Assembly: GCF_002394865.1 (NCBI RefSeq)
Contig: NZ_DGUZ01000021.1
Location: forward strand, 133,654-174,719
DNA: 41,066 nucleotides
Direction: 5' to 3'
Source of the DNA: Fibrobacter sp. UBA4297
Lineage (GTDB): Bacteria > Fibrobacterota > Fibrobacteria > Fibrobacterales > Fibrobacteraceae
Positions 7,119 through 15,315 of the stretch are shown here, piece by piece (the stretch's first letter is position 1; each line of letters starts with the position of its first letter). Under the pieces are notes generated by a model. That model was not told the DNA's origin, made no database searches, and worked only from the letters and a program-made list of their open reading frames with translations. Both the position numbers and the translations under genes were made by a program.

Positions 7119-9263
7119 GTTGTTGTGGTCGTCAAAGGCAGCATAAAATCCATCACGTTCCATAGCCAGCAAAATGGCTTTACCGTGATGCGCCTGAACG
7201 ATATCGAAAGCAAGAAAATCGTTGTCGTCACGGGAACATTCCCTGCACTACAACCCGGCGAAACCATAGCTGTAGAAGGCGACTGGGGTAGCCATCCGAA
7301 ATACGGGAAGCAGTTCCAGGCCACTTCTTTTGAATATTTCGCCACAGACGATAACGACATCCTAGCATACTTGGCGAGCGGGCAGTTCCCAGGCGTGGGG
7401 CAAAAGATTGCCGAACGCATTGTAGAAGCTTTTGGCGATGCAACCGCCGACATTCTCGACAACGATCCGGACAAATTCCGCGAAGTAAAAATCAAAGGCT
7501 TCCCCGCCCGCAAGGTGGAAGCTTTTTTGGCACGTTGGCAAGAAGCGCGTCACAGCCGCGAAACGATGCTGTTCTTGTACAAGCACGAAATTGTCGGCAG
7601 TGTAGCTAAGCGTCTTTGGAACAAGTTCGGGCAAGCAACCATCGAACGCATCACGCAAAACCCGTACATGCTCTGCGAAGAAGTCTGGGGTATCGGATTC
7701 TTGAAAGCCGACGAAATCGCGCAGAAAGTCGGATTCCCGAAAGACAGCCCCGAGCGTTTTCAGGCAGCGTTACTTTACACATTGCAAGAAGCGTCTGTGA
7801 GCGATGGGCACGTATTTTTGCCAAAGAACGTATTGTTAGAACGCACGTTCCGCAATTTACGTTTGCAACCTGACGACGACGGTCCCATCAACACGCTCCT
7901 CGACGAATTCGAAAAAGCAAGCGAAATTGGGCGCATCAAACGCGAAGGCGACGACTGCTATTTTCCACCGCTTTACAACGCCGAACAGCGAATAGCAGAC
8001 AACATCAAGCTCCGTTTGCGCTACAACGAACTGCCAATAGACAACTTTGAAAACAACCTTGCGCAGTGGGAACGCGAACACAAGTTCAGCTTTGACCCCA
8101 TTCAAAGGCGCGCTATCCAGATGGCGCTCTCGCGAAAGATTTCGATTATCACAGGTGGCCCCGGCACAGGCAAGACAACAATCCTCAAGGGAATCTTGTA
8201 CCTTGCACGCCAAATGGAAGAATGCGTGAGCCTCACGGCACCCACAGGCCGCGCCGCCAAGCGCATGGGAGAATGTTGCGGCGAAAAAGCCCGCACCATC
8301 CACCGTCTGCTGGAAGTGGACCCGATTTCGGGCAAGTTCCACCGCGATGGAGACAACAAGCTCCAATGCAATTTACTTATCGTCGATGAATTCAGTATGG
8401 TCGATACGTGGCTTGCAGCCTCGCTCCTCGAAGCGACGCCACTCAATGCGAGAATCGTTCTCGTGGGCGATGCCGACCAGCTCCCCAGCGTGGGAGCTGG
8501 CAATGTGCTGAACGACTTGTTGCGTTGCCCCAAGATTCCGAGCACCCGCCTTCAGCACATTTTCCGCCAGGCCGGCGGAAACGACATCGCCGACAAAGCA
8601 TCTAAAATCAATCAGGGCATTAGCCCCTCGCCCATCGAAGGCACGAACTTCCACTTTTTGCCCTACGAGTCGGCCGATGAAGCTAAAGACATCATCGCCC
8701 GCCTCGTCACGCGCGGCATCAAGGAAAAAATCGACATTGACACGCAAGAGATGCAACTCCTCACGCCAATGCGCAAAGGACCGCTAGGCATTTATGAGCT
8801 CAACAACTTTTTGCAAGACCTCCTGAACCCCGGCAAGGAACGCATTAAAATCGCGAGCGGCAACTGGAGTACTGGCGACCGCGTGATGCAAATTCGCAAC
8901 AACTACGACAAGAACGTGTTTAACGGAGACGTCGGCATCATCTACAAAATCGGGAAAGACACGAAAAAAATCACGGTCTTTTACGATGACAAGACTGTCG
9001 ATTACGAGCCCGATGAAGCCGATGAACTTATCCTTGCGTACGCCTGCACCATCCACAAGAGCCAGGGTAGCGAATACCCCGCCGTCATCGTCGTGCTAGA
9101 TTCAAGCCACAGCATCATGCTGCAAAGGAACCTCATCTACACCGCCATCACGCGTGCGAAAGGCCATGTGTGGATTTTGTCTGCACCGGGAGCGTTCTAT
9201 CAAGCCGTGCGCAACAACCGCAGCACAAGACGCTACACACGCCTCACCGAAAAGTTGGGTTAG
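7113..9263 (+). CDS. recD2: RecD2-type ATP-dependent DNA helicase (RecD/TraA family)
   Basis: A 716-residue superfamily 1B 5'-3' DNA helicase. The N-terminal OB-like region (KGSIKSITFHSQQNGFTVMRL) and helix-hairpin-helix stretch (GQFPGVGQKIAERIVEAFG) identify RecD2, which works without RecB and RecC in repair. Walker A is GGPGTGKTT (about 348-356) and Walker B LLIVDEFSMVD (about 420-430). The C-terminal UvrD-like motif is CTIHKSQGSEYPAVIVV (about 645). The first residues MTVVVVV look repeat-derived: the ATG lies inside a dispersed palindrome and homology seems to begin at KGSIK. GTG codons a few residues downstream are alternative starts. The next gene is convergent. Confidence 0.92.
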   Translation: MTVVVVVKGSIKSITFHSQQNGFTVMRLNDIESKKIVVVTGTFPALQPGETIAVEGDWGSHPKYGKQFQATSFEYFATDDNDILAYLASGQFPGVGQKIAERIVEAFGDATADILDNDPDKFREVKIKGFPARKVEAFLARWQEARHSRETMLFLYKHEIVGSVAKRLWNKFGQATIERITQNPYMLCEEVWGIGFLKADEIAQKVGFPKDSPERFQAALLYTLQEASVSDGHVFLPKNVLLERTFRNLRLQPDDDGPINTLLDEFEKASEIGRIKREGDDCYFPPLYNAEQRIADNIKLRLRYNELPIDNFENNLAQWEREHKFSFDPIQRRAIQMALSRKISIITGGPGTGKTTILKGILYLARQMEECVSLTAPTGRAAKRMGECCGEKARTIHRLLEVDPISGKFHRDGDNKLQCNLLIVDEFSMVDTWLAASLLEATPLNARIVLVGDADQLPSVGAGNVLNDLLRCPKIPSTRLQHIFRQAGGNDIADKASKINQGISPSPIEGTNFHFLPYESADEAKDIIARLVTRGIKEKIDIDTQEMQLLTPMRKGPLGIYELNNFLQDLLNPGKERIKIASGNWSTGDRVMQIRNNYDKNVFNGDVGIIYKIGKDTKKITVFYDDKTVDYEPDEADELILAYACTIHKSQGSEYPAVIVVLDSSHSIMLQRNLIYTAITRAKGHVWILSAPGAFYQAVRNNRSTRRYTRLTEKLG

Positions 9264-9346
9264 TTTCAAGAAGCGCGGGCATTTCAGCACGAGCATTCGA
9301 TGATTCTCATCACTATTGACTAATAACTAATGACTAACGACCAAAT
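9264..9346. other. Convergent intergenic region with TTAGT/ACTAA words
   Basis: Separates the converging recD2 and lipoprotein genes. It holds a short tract of ACTAATAACTAATGACTAACGACC words (9311-9342); no clear terminator hairpin is visible. Confidence 0.4.
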
Positions 9347-11080
9347 TTATTTCGGCCAGTAGTCTGTCGGCTTTTGATTCAAATAAATGAGCCTAGCCCA
9401 TTCACCGCTTTGCGCTTTATTCATAAAGTAAAGCTCATCGAGCTTGCCCTTGAGAACGCGGTCAATCTTTCCACTTGACTGCTTGCGTGCGCCAATGACA
9501 AACGGCCCATCCGAGATTCGCTTATCACTAGTCTTGTTGATGCTAACCGAGACTTTTTCGAGCTCGCCATTCCTGTAAATCGCCGTCGAATCACCCGATT
9601 TTACCACAGTCAAGTGAACCCATTGCTTGTAATCTATTTCTGGAGCCGTTGCAATATTTGCTGTATACCAATGATCCGGATTCGTCTCGTCCATTTCCTT
9701 GAACATCCAGCTTGAGCTATCGCTATCGCGAGCCTGGTACTTGAAATGGTATTCCGATTCAGACTTGCCCCAGATGAAACGCGATGTCGAAGTGTCTTCG
9801 ACATTCACCCAGAACGACGCCGTAAAACGAGAAGTATCCGTCAGTGCAAAGGCGCGGTCATCGGCCGTCCCCCCAACTTCAATATTGGAAGATTTTCCGT
9901 TAAAGACAAACGCGCCGCCAATAATTCCATCGCCAGTAGTAACGTCTGTGACATGTCCCTTGAACGGATTATCGCCAGATGTCGAAACGGTCGAATCCAG
10001 GAATTCCCGTTCATCAAAATTCCAGGCCGCCACAAAGCCATCCGTATAAGAGAACGGATCTGCGGCGCGCATCAAGCCCTGCGCATTCCCAGCAGCACCT
10101 GAGCGCGCCCCATTCCACGCAAAAACGAGCTTTTGCATTTCGCGTTGCGGATAAAGCGTTGACAAACGAACCCACAGCCCCATCGGGACAGAATCCCTGT
10201 CATAAACGACCTTGAAAGTCGCCCAATCCGAAGCCGGTTCCAAATAAACTTTCATCGCAAAAATATTTTTGACAAGCGATTCATGGTCATCCGCATTCAG
10301 GTCGCTCAAACGAATATACAGCGGGAATCCCTCGATAGTGTCATGCAGGTCAATACCCGAAGCAGCCGTGTTGAGCGGGATTTCCAATATGTGGAGCGAT
10401 TCATCGTAGAAAAATTCCTGAACGGCATCCGTATTTTCAACAAGAACAGCCTTGATGCTATTGGCCCCCTCCGAAGTACTCACTTGTACTGAATCATAGT
10501 ACGATGCCGGCACACCGGTAAAAGTCGCATACTTTCCCGCTTCATCCTCCGCAATCTTCGCAGTTGCCTTGTATGTCGAACCCACAATGGAAACGCTTGC
10601 TAGCGAATCCTTGGAGTCTTGCAAATAAATCTTGATATCGTGACTTTGATCCAATCCCAAACTGATAGTTTGCGCAGCATCCGTCGCAATTTTCAGGCCC
10701 GACTCACGAAGCGCAAAAGACCAGCCATCCGGCACTTCATAAAACGCTTCCAAGTTGTAAACGCCCTCAGGCAAGTTATCAAATGCAAAATGCCCTGCCG
10801 AATCCGCAGTCGTCGCATAGTACGATGTGCTATCTTCTTTTGCAGGGTCATAATCCGTCGGGACGCAGTAAACACGTGCAAACGCAGCACCTTTTGTAGC
10901 ACCTTGCGAACCTTCCACAAGTGCAAGCGTGCCCATCAGTTCCGGGGAACCGACTTCGGAGCTGTTCCCGCCCGCCACCTTATTGTCGGAGCAAGATACG
11001 AGGAAAACCATTGCAAGCAACGCCTGCAACGCGAACAATGCAGAAACCGCCGATTTAGCCAATCGAGTATTTCGTTTCAT
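9347..11080 (-). CDS. Large LamG-domain surface lipoprotein
   Basis: A 577-residue exported lipoprotein. Residues 1-29 are a lipoprotein signal peptide with lipobox LVSC (Cys30). A carboxypeptidase-regulatory-like beta-sandwich follows (FARVYCVPTDYDPAKEDSTSYYATTADSAGHF..., about 65-115), then a DUF2341-like middle region. The C-terminal third is a LamG/concanavalin-like domain (FVAAWNFDE near 345; KGKLDELYFMNKAQSGEWARLIY at the end). Such proteins may bind glycans or face the outside; no catalytic residues are evident. It begins seven bases after the TIGR02147 regulator stop, so they form an operon; this pairing is recurrent in Fibrobacter, as I recall. Confidence 0.85.
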   Translation of the reverse strand: MKRNTRLAKSAVSALFALQALLAMVFLVSCSDNKVAGGNSSEVGSPELMGTLALVEGSQGATKGAAFARVYCVPTDYDPAKEDSTSYYATTADSAGHFAFDNLPEGVYNLEAFYEVPDGWSFALRESGLKIATDAAQTISLGLDQSHDIKIYLQDSKDSLASVSIVGSTYKATAKIAEDEAGKYATFTGVPASYYDSVQVSTSEGANSIKAVLVENTDAVQEFFYDESLHILEIPLNTAASGIDLHDTIEGFPLYIRLSDLNADDHESLVKNIFAMKVYLEPASDWATFKVVYDRDSVPMGLWVRLSTLYPQREMQKLVFAWNGARSGAAGNAQGLMRAADPFSYTDGFVAAWNFDEREFLDSTVSTSGDNPFKGHVTDVTTGDGIIGGAFVFNGKSSNIEVGGTADDRAFALTDTSRFTASFWVNVEDTSTSRFIWGKSESEYHFKYQARDSDSSSWMFKEMDETNPDHWYTANIATAPEIDYKQWVHLTVVKSGDSTAIYRNGELEKVSVSINKTSDKRISDGPFVIGARKQSSGKIDRVLKGKLDELYFMNKAQSGEWARLIYLNQKPTDYWPK

Positions 11081-11087
11081 TGCATCC

Positions 11088-11975
11088 TCACTTGGACAAC
11101 GGGAAAATCTGGATATTCATCTGGAAAACGCGGCCACCGTCCTCGTCCTCATTAGCAATCATAGAAATTTTTTTGCGGAATTCATTGATGCACTTGACAA
11201 TTTTCTTGTAAGAAGCCTCCGAAATGCCGAGAGTCACACTGCTGAGGTTACGTTCGCTGCCAGGAATCGTCGAAATGGATTCCTTCGCCAAATCAATAAA
11301 TTCCTTGTGATAATTGATAAACGCCTGCTGGATGACCTTGTCGCCCGTGCTAATTGCCGGATTGTTCAAAATCCAGTTGCCCTTGGCGTCCTTCTTGATG
11401 AGCCCGACGCGTTCCAGCAAATCCACCGCCTGCCGCGCCTGCTCTCCCGAAATCGGCGGCATCAAGCGCGCCCCGAGAGCACCGTAGTCACCATCAAAAC
11501 CAATCATCCCAATAATTGAACGGATTGCAGAATAATACCAGTGCGAATAAACTTCATACTGGTACGCGCGGGTCAAAAGCATCTGCTGCGTGAAACGATA
11601 AGTCGCCGTGATTTCTTCCATGCGCTTCTTGTAGTTTTCACGCTCATCGCCGTTGGACGCCTGACAGAACAGCACCATCGCCTCGAAATATGCAGCCTCG
11701 CTTTCATCGAATTGCAAGCCACCGACAATTTTCGCAATGCTTGCCGGAGTGAGGCTCTTTTCGCCCTTCATCACACGCGAAATAAAATCCTTGGACGAAA
11801 ATCCAAGCTTGTCCGAAAAACTCCGCAGCGAATAACGGCGGTTCAAGGCTTGCGCACACTCAAAATAGTGCCGCAAATAGGCGCGGTAATCATCAAATTC
11901 AAAAACCGACATGCGCTTCGGAGGGATAGAACCGAGACGCTCTTCAGGCTGCGATTTTTCTGCACTGGATTTCAT
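11088..11975 (-). CDS. TIGR02147 (Fibrobacter second major paralogous) family regulator
   Basis: A 295-residue soluble protein. After a disordered leader, VFEFDDYRAYLRHYFE (about 24-39) opens the family domain, followed by a helix-turn-helix-like stretch RYSLRSFSDKLGFSSKDFISRVMKGEKSLT (about 46-75) and a winged-helix-like region (ARQAVDLLERVGLIKKDAKGNWIL). SSVTLGISEASYKKIVKCINEFRKKI is the typical C-terminal block. TIGR02147 proteins are abundant paralogues in Fibrobacter succinogenes and are also found in Bdellovibrio; they are thought to be transcription regulators, with targets unknown. The lipoprotein gene directly downstream is the obvious partner. Upstream on the minus strand TTTACAATATATTTT could be its promoter. 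Confidence 0.88.
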   Translation of the reverse strand: MKSSAEKSQPEERLGSIPPKRMSVFEFDDYRAYLRHYFECAQALNRRYSLRSFSDKLGFSSKDFISRVMKGEKSLTPASIAKIVGGLQFDESEAAYFEAMVLFCQASNGDERENYKKRMEEITATYRFTQQMLLTRAYQYEVYSHWYYSAIRSIIGMIGFDGDYGALGARLMPPISGEQARQAVDLLERVGLIKKDAKGNWILNNPAISTGDKVIQQAFINYHKEFIDLAKESISTIPGSERNLSSVTLGISEASYKKIVKCINEFRKKISMIANEDEDGGRVFQMNIQIFPLSK

Positions 11976-12082
11976 ACTCTAAAAATATATTGTAAAGGCG
12001 ATATTCGGTAAAAAGGCCCCAAAAACAGCCACAAAATCGTTGTCTACCGAGGACGCTTTGTTCCCGAGGCACCTGTTTTCCC

Positions 12083-12113
12083 TCGACATTTAGGGCTCAC
12101 GCATCTATCTTTA
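12083..12113 (+). promoter_or_regulatory. Putative promoter of an orphan small RNA
   Basis: TCGACA (12083-12088), a 17-base spacer and TATCTTTA (12106-12113) form a convincing promoter pointing right. No gene on the plus strand follows before the terminator at 12218-12243. Confidence 0.5.
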
Positions 12114-12117
12114 TAAA

Positions 12118-12243
12118 AAAAGGAATTTTGCTCTAGCATCGGATTGAGCTATAAAAGCCCCACACCAAAACAAGCTCTAGCGATGCTACGAGAACAGATC
12201 CATCTCTCAAACACGCAGGGAACGACTCCGGTCGTTCCCTTTT
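12118..12243 (+). ncRNA. Candidate structured small RNA of unknown function
   Basis: A unit of about 125 bases lies between a promoter and a hairpin terminator in the 320-base gap between the TIGR02147 gene and the esterase gene. No ORF is seen. TAGCATCG (12134-12141) pairs with CGATGCTA (12181-12188), enclosing GAGCT (12146-12150) with AGCTC (12173-12177), a long interrupted hairpin with an A/C-rich apical loop. The layout loosely resembles regulatory RNAs such as 6S RNA, but I do not recognise the family. The 5' end is estimated from the promoter and is uncertain by several bases. Confidence 0.45.
12218..12243 (+). terminator. Terminator of the candidate small RNA
   Basis: GGGAACGAC (12218-12226) pairs with GTCGTTCCC (12231-12239) across a TCCG loop, followed by TTTT. 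The T-run lies only on the plus-strand side, so it serves rightward transcription. Confidence 0.7.
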
Positions 12244-12248
12244 CAGCT

Positions 12249-12277
12249 TGTCATGCCGGCCATGTGCCGGCATCGCC
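12249..12277 (-). repeat. Dispersed palindromic repeat, inverted copy
   Basis: Reads on the minus strand as GGCGAT, GCCGGC, spacer, GCCGGC, ATGACA. GCCGGC arms are at 12255-12260 and 12266-12271. Same outer sequence plan as the copies at 1840 and 7081 but a different stem. It lies just downstream of the esterase stop codon. Confidence 0.6.
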
Positions 12278-12295
12278 ATTCCTTGTCAGAAAATC

Positions 12296-13339
12296 CTAGC
12301 GTTTAGTGTAAATTTTCTGATGCGAAGAGCCGCGAGCATTCAAAACACGACCTTGAGCGTCAAAGCGTTGCACCGATTTAGCCATATTCGCAGCACCCGC
12401 CGATCTTTCGCGAGCGATTTCACGAGCACCTGGCTTCAAGGCAGTCGTCTTTTCGACTTTCAACGGCACAGTCACAATCCGCGAAAGCGTATTCTCATCC
12501 ACTTTCACAGAAACCTTGTACTCGCCTACTTCCGAAGCCTCAAGCGTTTCACGAGTTTCGCCTTCGAGGAGTTTTCCGTCTTTGTACCACTGGTAACCAA
12601 AACCCTTCGGGGCCTTGAGCGTCGAACCATCCTGCGTAACTTGCAATGTATCCATTTGCAAATGGGCATACACAATTTCGGCCAAGTGCTTTGCGCCCTC
12701 GACAGACGGATGCACCATATCTTCCAAATACCAGCTCGGATTTTCAAGGGCGCTAAAACGAGAATGCAAGTCAATCACGTTCACGCCCTTTTTGAGCCCC
12801 GCCTGCAAAATCGCCGGATTCACGCGATTCACGACCGCCGTATCAAGAATATTCCATTCTACGTTGTTCACATAAGGTGCCAAGCAAATAAAAATATGCG
12901 GTTTCGATTTCACCTGAAACGTGTCAATCAACGCCTCAAAATCCGCCGTAATCGCAGAGTCCACCGCAGCATCCAGCGCCGGAGTATTCCAAGTCGTGTA
13001 TGCCTTGGAATCGTTCGTACCCAGCTCAATGATAACCGTATCCGCTGCAAATTCAATCGCCGGCGCAAAGCGGTAACCCTTCCAGTACGAAGCCTGATCG
13101 TCCTTACGAACCGTAAGCCCGCTCACGCCAAAATTCTCGACCGTATCGCTCGGCGCATTTTCGCGAAGCATCCCCTGCAAATGATGCGGATAACTCGTCT
13201 GGTCGGGCCAGGACTCAATCCCGTAACCGTACGTAATGCTATTGCCAACGCAAGCGACCTTGCCCGCCGCAAACGCCGAAACCGAAGTTGCTACAACCGT
13301 AGCCGTCAAAACAATCTTCCCAAACATATTCATAACCAT
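12296..13339 (-). CDS. Secreted SGNH/GDSL-family esterase with Ig-like and C-terminal sorting-like tail
   Basis: A 347-residue exported hydrolase. Residues 1-25 form a signal peptide ending SAFA. SGNH blocks are complete: VGNSITYGYG (Ser34 nucleophile), NFGVSGLT (Gly), IELGTNDSKAY (Asn) and DMVHPS (Asp/His, about 206-211). Such enzymes in fibre degraders are often acetylxylan or other carbohydrate esterases; the substrate is not determined. An Ig-like module follows (YQWYKDGKLLEGE to about 295). The last ~25 residues, RFDAQGRVLNARGSS then basic residues, resemble type IX-style sorting tails. ATGs at codons 3 and 5 are alternative starts. Confidence 0.85.
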   Translation of the reverse strand: MVMNMFGKIVLTATVVATSVSAFAAGKVACVGNSITYGYGIESWPDQTSYPHHLQGMLRENAPSDTVENFGVSGLTVRKDDQASYWKGYRFAPAIEFAADTVIIELGTNDSKAYTTWNTPALDAAVDSAITADFEALIDTFQVKSKPHIFICLAPYVNNVEWNILDTAVVNRVNPAILQAGLKKGVNVIDLHSRFSALENPSWYLEDMVHPSVEGAKHLAEIVYAHLQMDTLQVTQDGSTLKAPKGFGYQWYKDGKLLEGETRETLEASEVGEYKVSVKVDENTLSRIVTVPLKVEKTTALKPGAREIARERSAGAANMAKSVQRFDAQGRVLNARGSSHQKIYTKR

Positions 13340-13357
13340 GTGATAAATATAACGATT

Positions 13358-14089
13358 CTAAAACCCAAATTTTGTCTCAAATCCAAAGCAACGGCCTTTT
13401 GATGGGGTCACATCGACAAAAGCAATTCCATCATTATCGTAAACCGAACTTGTAACACCATTCCAATATTGATATCCACCAAAAAATCCTATTTCCCATA
13501 GAAAATTTCCCAAATTCCATACCACACCTAATTTTCCAATTGCATTGCCTCCCCAACCAAAACTTCTATGTTTTCCAAGATCCACTTCTATTCCTCTATA
13601 ATTATCATACAACAAAGACGGAGATGCCATTACTTGAACAAAAATAGACATGCTATTATAGGGAACATTGCGATGTTTTACGTGAACTTTCGAAAAAAAA
13701 ACAACATCCCTGAAAAGATTCGTTTCCAAATATTGTCTATAGCCAACCCCAACACTCCAAATACTTTTAAAGCCTTCCCATTCGTCTTGAAAATCATAAA
13801 ATCTGAAAATCGACGAAAAATTAAACATCATAGAACCACGATAGCTATTCTCTTTCTCTATGTCAAAATCCAAGACTACAAGGCCAAAGAAAACTGTTAA
13901 AGCATCGGAAAACACGAATAAATTTGCATAGTAATTTAATGACGGAGGTACCGAATCCGTAACAGAGTGATACAAAAGCTTAGACTCTTTCTGTTCGTCA
14001 ACTTCATTATATTCACTATAATACGCGAACGTAGGTTTGACAAAAAACAAAATCATAGCAAAAAGAATAGTCGGATAAAATCTAGACAT
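13358..14089 (-). CDS. Hypothetical outer-membrane barrel-like protein, AT-rich
   Basis: A 243-residue exported protein if translation starts at ATG 14089; a TTG at 14098 would add three residues. The N terminus is a signal peptide (RFYPTILFAMILFFVKPTFA). The rest alternates aromatic and polar residues (FLWEIGFFGGYQYW, WSVGVGYRQYLE) and ends in FGF, consistent with a small outer-membrane barrel with a terminal Phe. I recognise no family. Its codons are much more AT-rich than those of the esterase gene 18 bases downstream, suggesting different ancestry. It could share a transcript with the esterase. Confidence 0.7.
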   Translation of the reverse strand: MSRFYPTILFAMILFFVKPTFAYYSEYNEVDEQKESKLLYHSVTDSVPPSLNYYANLFVFSDALTVFFGLVVLDFDIEKENSYRGSMMFNFSSIFRFYDFQDEWEGFKSIWSVGVGYRQYLETNLFRDVVFFSKVHVKHRNVPYNSMSIFVQVMASPSLLYDNYRGIEVDLGKHRSFGWGGNAIGKLGVVWNLGNFLWEIGFFGGYQYWNGVTSSVYDNDGIAFVDVTPSKGRCFGFETKFGF

Positions 14090-14175
14090 ATAAAGCAATT
14101 TATAAAAACGATCCTATTTCAATTTAATAAAAAAAGGATGTCCACGGCACCCTTAACACCCAACTCATAACTCTC

Positions 14176-14733
14176 CTACGCACACAGATTCATCAAGTCG
14201 TAATACATGAGGCGAGTATGCGGGTCATGGTCTTCTACGTTCATGAAGCGGAATCCATTCTTCTCGTAAAAGGGAATAGCCTCTAAATAAGCATCAACAG
14301 TCAGGAACCGGCATCCAGTCTTGTTCTCAAAAACGAACATGGACTTGATGTAATCCAAGACCGTTGTACCAATTTGTTGACCTTTGGCAGATTCATCAAC
14401 GCCCAAACGGCATAGCTTTACCGCAGGATAGCTTTTCAAGCGTTTTTCATTGGGGAATCCCTGCTTTTTGCGAAAACGGTTAAACTCCGTTTTATCCTTG
14501 AAGTCTCCGACGGCCACTTTGTCATTTGCCAAACTGCAATAGGCCAGCATGCGCCCAGTTTCGGCATCAGCACAGGCATAACTCACGGCTAGCAAATGCT
14601 TTTGGAATCCCGACGCACGATTTTGAATAAAGTCATCTAAATCGGGGTCGCCACAGCGAAAGTCTTTAACGGAATTTTCAGGATTTAACCGAATAAATCT
14701 TACTTTGGTCTTTTCTATGTATTGTTGAACCAC
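14176..14733 (-). CDS. GNAT acetyltransferase, likely toxin of a toxin-antitoxin pair
   Basis: A 185-residue GNAT-fold protein. FRCGDPDLDDFIQNRA (about 25-40) is the N-terminal hallmark of TacT/AtaT-type toxins. CRLGVDESAKGQQIGTTVLDYI contains the acetyl-CoA pyrophosphate loop, and VDAYLEAIPFYEKNGF is motif B. TacT-like toxins acetylate the amino group of charged aminoacyl-tRNA and stop translation. The start is GTG 14733, supported by GGAGG nine bases upstream; it overlaps the end of the 72-residue upstream gene by 19 bases, a typical antitoxin-first arrangement. A housekeeping acetyltransferase is the alternative, but the gene order argues for a toxin. Confidence 0.8.
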   Translation of the reverse strand: MVQQYIEKTKVRFIRLNPENSVKDFRCGDPDLDDFIQNRASGFQKHLLAVSYACADAETGRMLAYCSLANDKVAVGDFKDKTEFNRFRKKQGFPNEKRLKSYPAVKLCRLGVDESAKGQQIGTTVLDYIKSMFVFENKTGCRFLTVDAYLEAIPFYEKNGFRFMNVEDHDPHTRLMYYDLMNLCA

Positions 14734-14933
14734 GGATCAATACCTCCATTGGCTTCTTCGCGGGCACGCTTTTCGGCCATACCCAGTTCATAAGCCTTTT
14801 TCATAAATTCGTAGTTCCGCAAGCGGCGGGCACGAACTTCTGGAGGTTCGGGGCGACGTTCCTGCATTGCAGCAAGAAAACGGCGGGCATCTTCACCAAA
14901 GAGTATCGGAGTTTCGCGAATAGGTCTGGCCAT
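14715..14933 (-). CDS. Small antitoxin-like protein preceding the GNAT gene
   Basis: A 72-residue, highly charged, Arg/Glu-rich helical protein beginning MARPIRETPILFGEDARRF and ending just after the GNAT gene has begun. It lacks the ribbon-helix-helix sequence typical of DUF1778 antitoxins that accompany TacT, so the antitoxin role is inferred from size, order and overlap only. A conserved-looking N terminus (RETPILFGEDARRFL) may be the toxin- or DNA-binding part. AAAGGA precedes the ATG at a proper distance. Confidence 0.7.
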   Translation of the reverse strand: MARPIRETPILFGEDARRFLAAMQERRPEPPEVRARRLRNYEFMKKAYELGMAEKRAREEANGGIDPWFNNT

Positions 14934-15315
14934 AGCTTTGTCCTTTGTTTATTTCATATAAGTAACGGATATATTAACTATGGAGCATCACTAGACAGGT
15001 GAAACCCGGCAACACACTTCTACGGTGGTGTCTATAATATAAAATGTTCAAATTTTAAAAACAAGGGGTCGCTTGTCGGGCCTTTCATTTTGCAATCAAC
15101 CGTTTGCAAAAGATTCATTTTTTTACAAAGGCACAAACATTTTAGACAAATAAATCTGCAAGCGTTTTATGAACAGCTCTCGCCTAATTTTTTCTAAGAT
15201 TTACAAACTTTTTCATCTGCAGTCCCCAAAGCCCAACAAAAGGCCTACTTGATTATTTTCCATAACGAATGTAGCTTTAAAGTACCTCAATAAAGAACAA
15301 CTCAAGGAGTTAAAA
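14934..15315. other. AT-rich intergenic region between divergent genes
   Basis: A 382-base region without a visible gene. It holds the promoter region of the antitoxin-like gene (minus), an inverted repeat TTTTGCAA (15088-15095) / TTTGCAAAA (15103-15111) that could be an operator, and a good rightward promoter at 15249-15279. A segment near 14994-15040 has short self-complementary GACA/TGTC and CACAC/GTGTC pairs but I cannot assign it. Confidence 0.4.
15249..15279 (+). promoter_or_regulatory. Promoter of the 74-residue coiled-coil gene
   Basis: TTGATT (15249-15254), exactly 17 bases, then TAGCTTTA (15272-15279). The extended TAnnTTT form matches the other FCB-like elements in the window. The start codon is 37 bases downstream. 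Confidence 0.55.

Noticed and set aside
5513..7513. 666-codon open frame on the minus strand
   Set aside because: Antisense to cstA and the start of recD2; composition is His/Asn/Glu-rich as expected for a shadow frame.
12248..13402. 384-codon plus-strand frame
   Set aside because: Antisense to the SGNH esterase, Arg/His-rich and without motifs.
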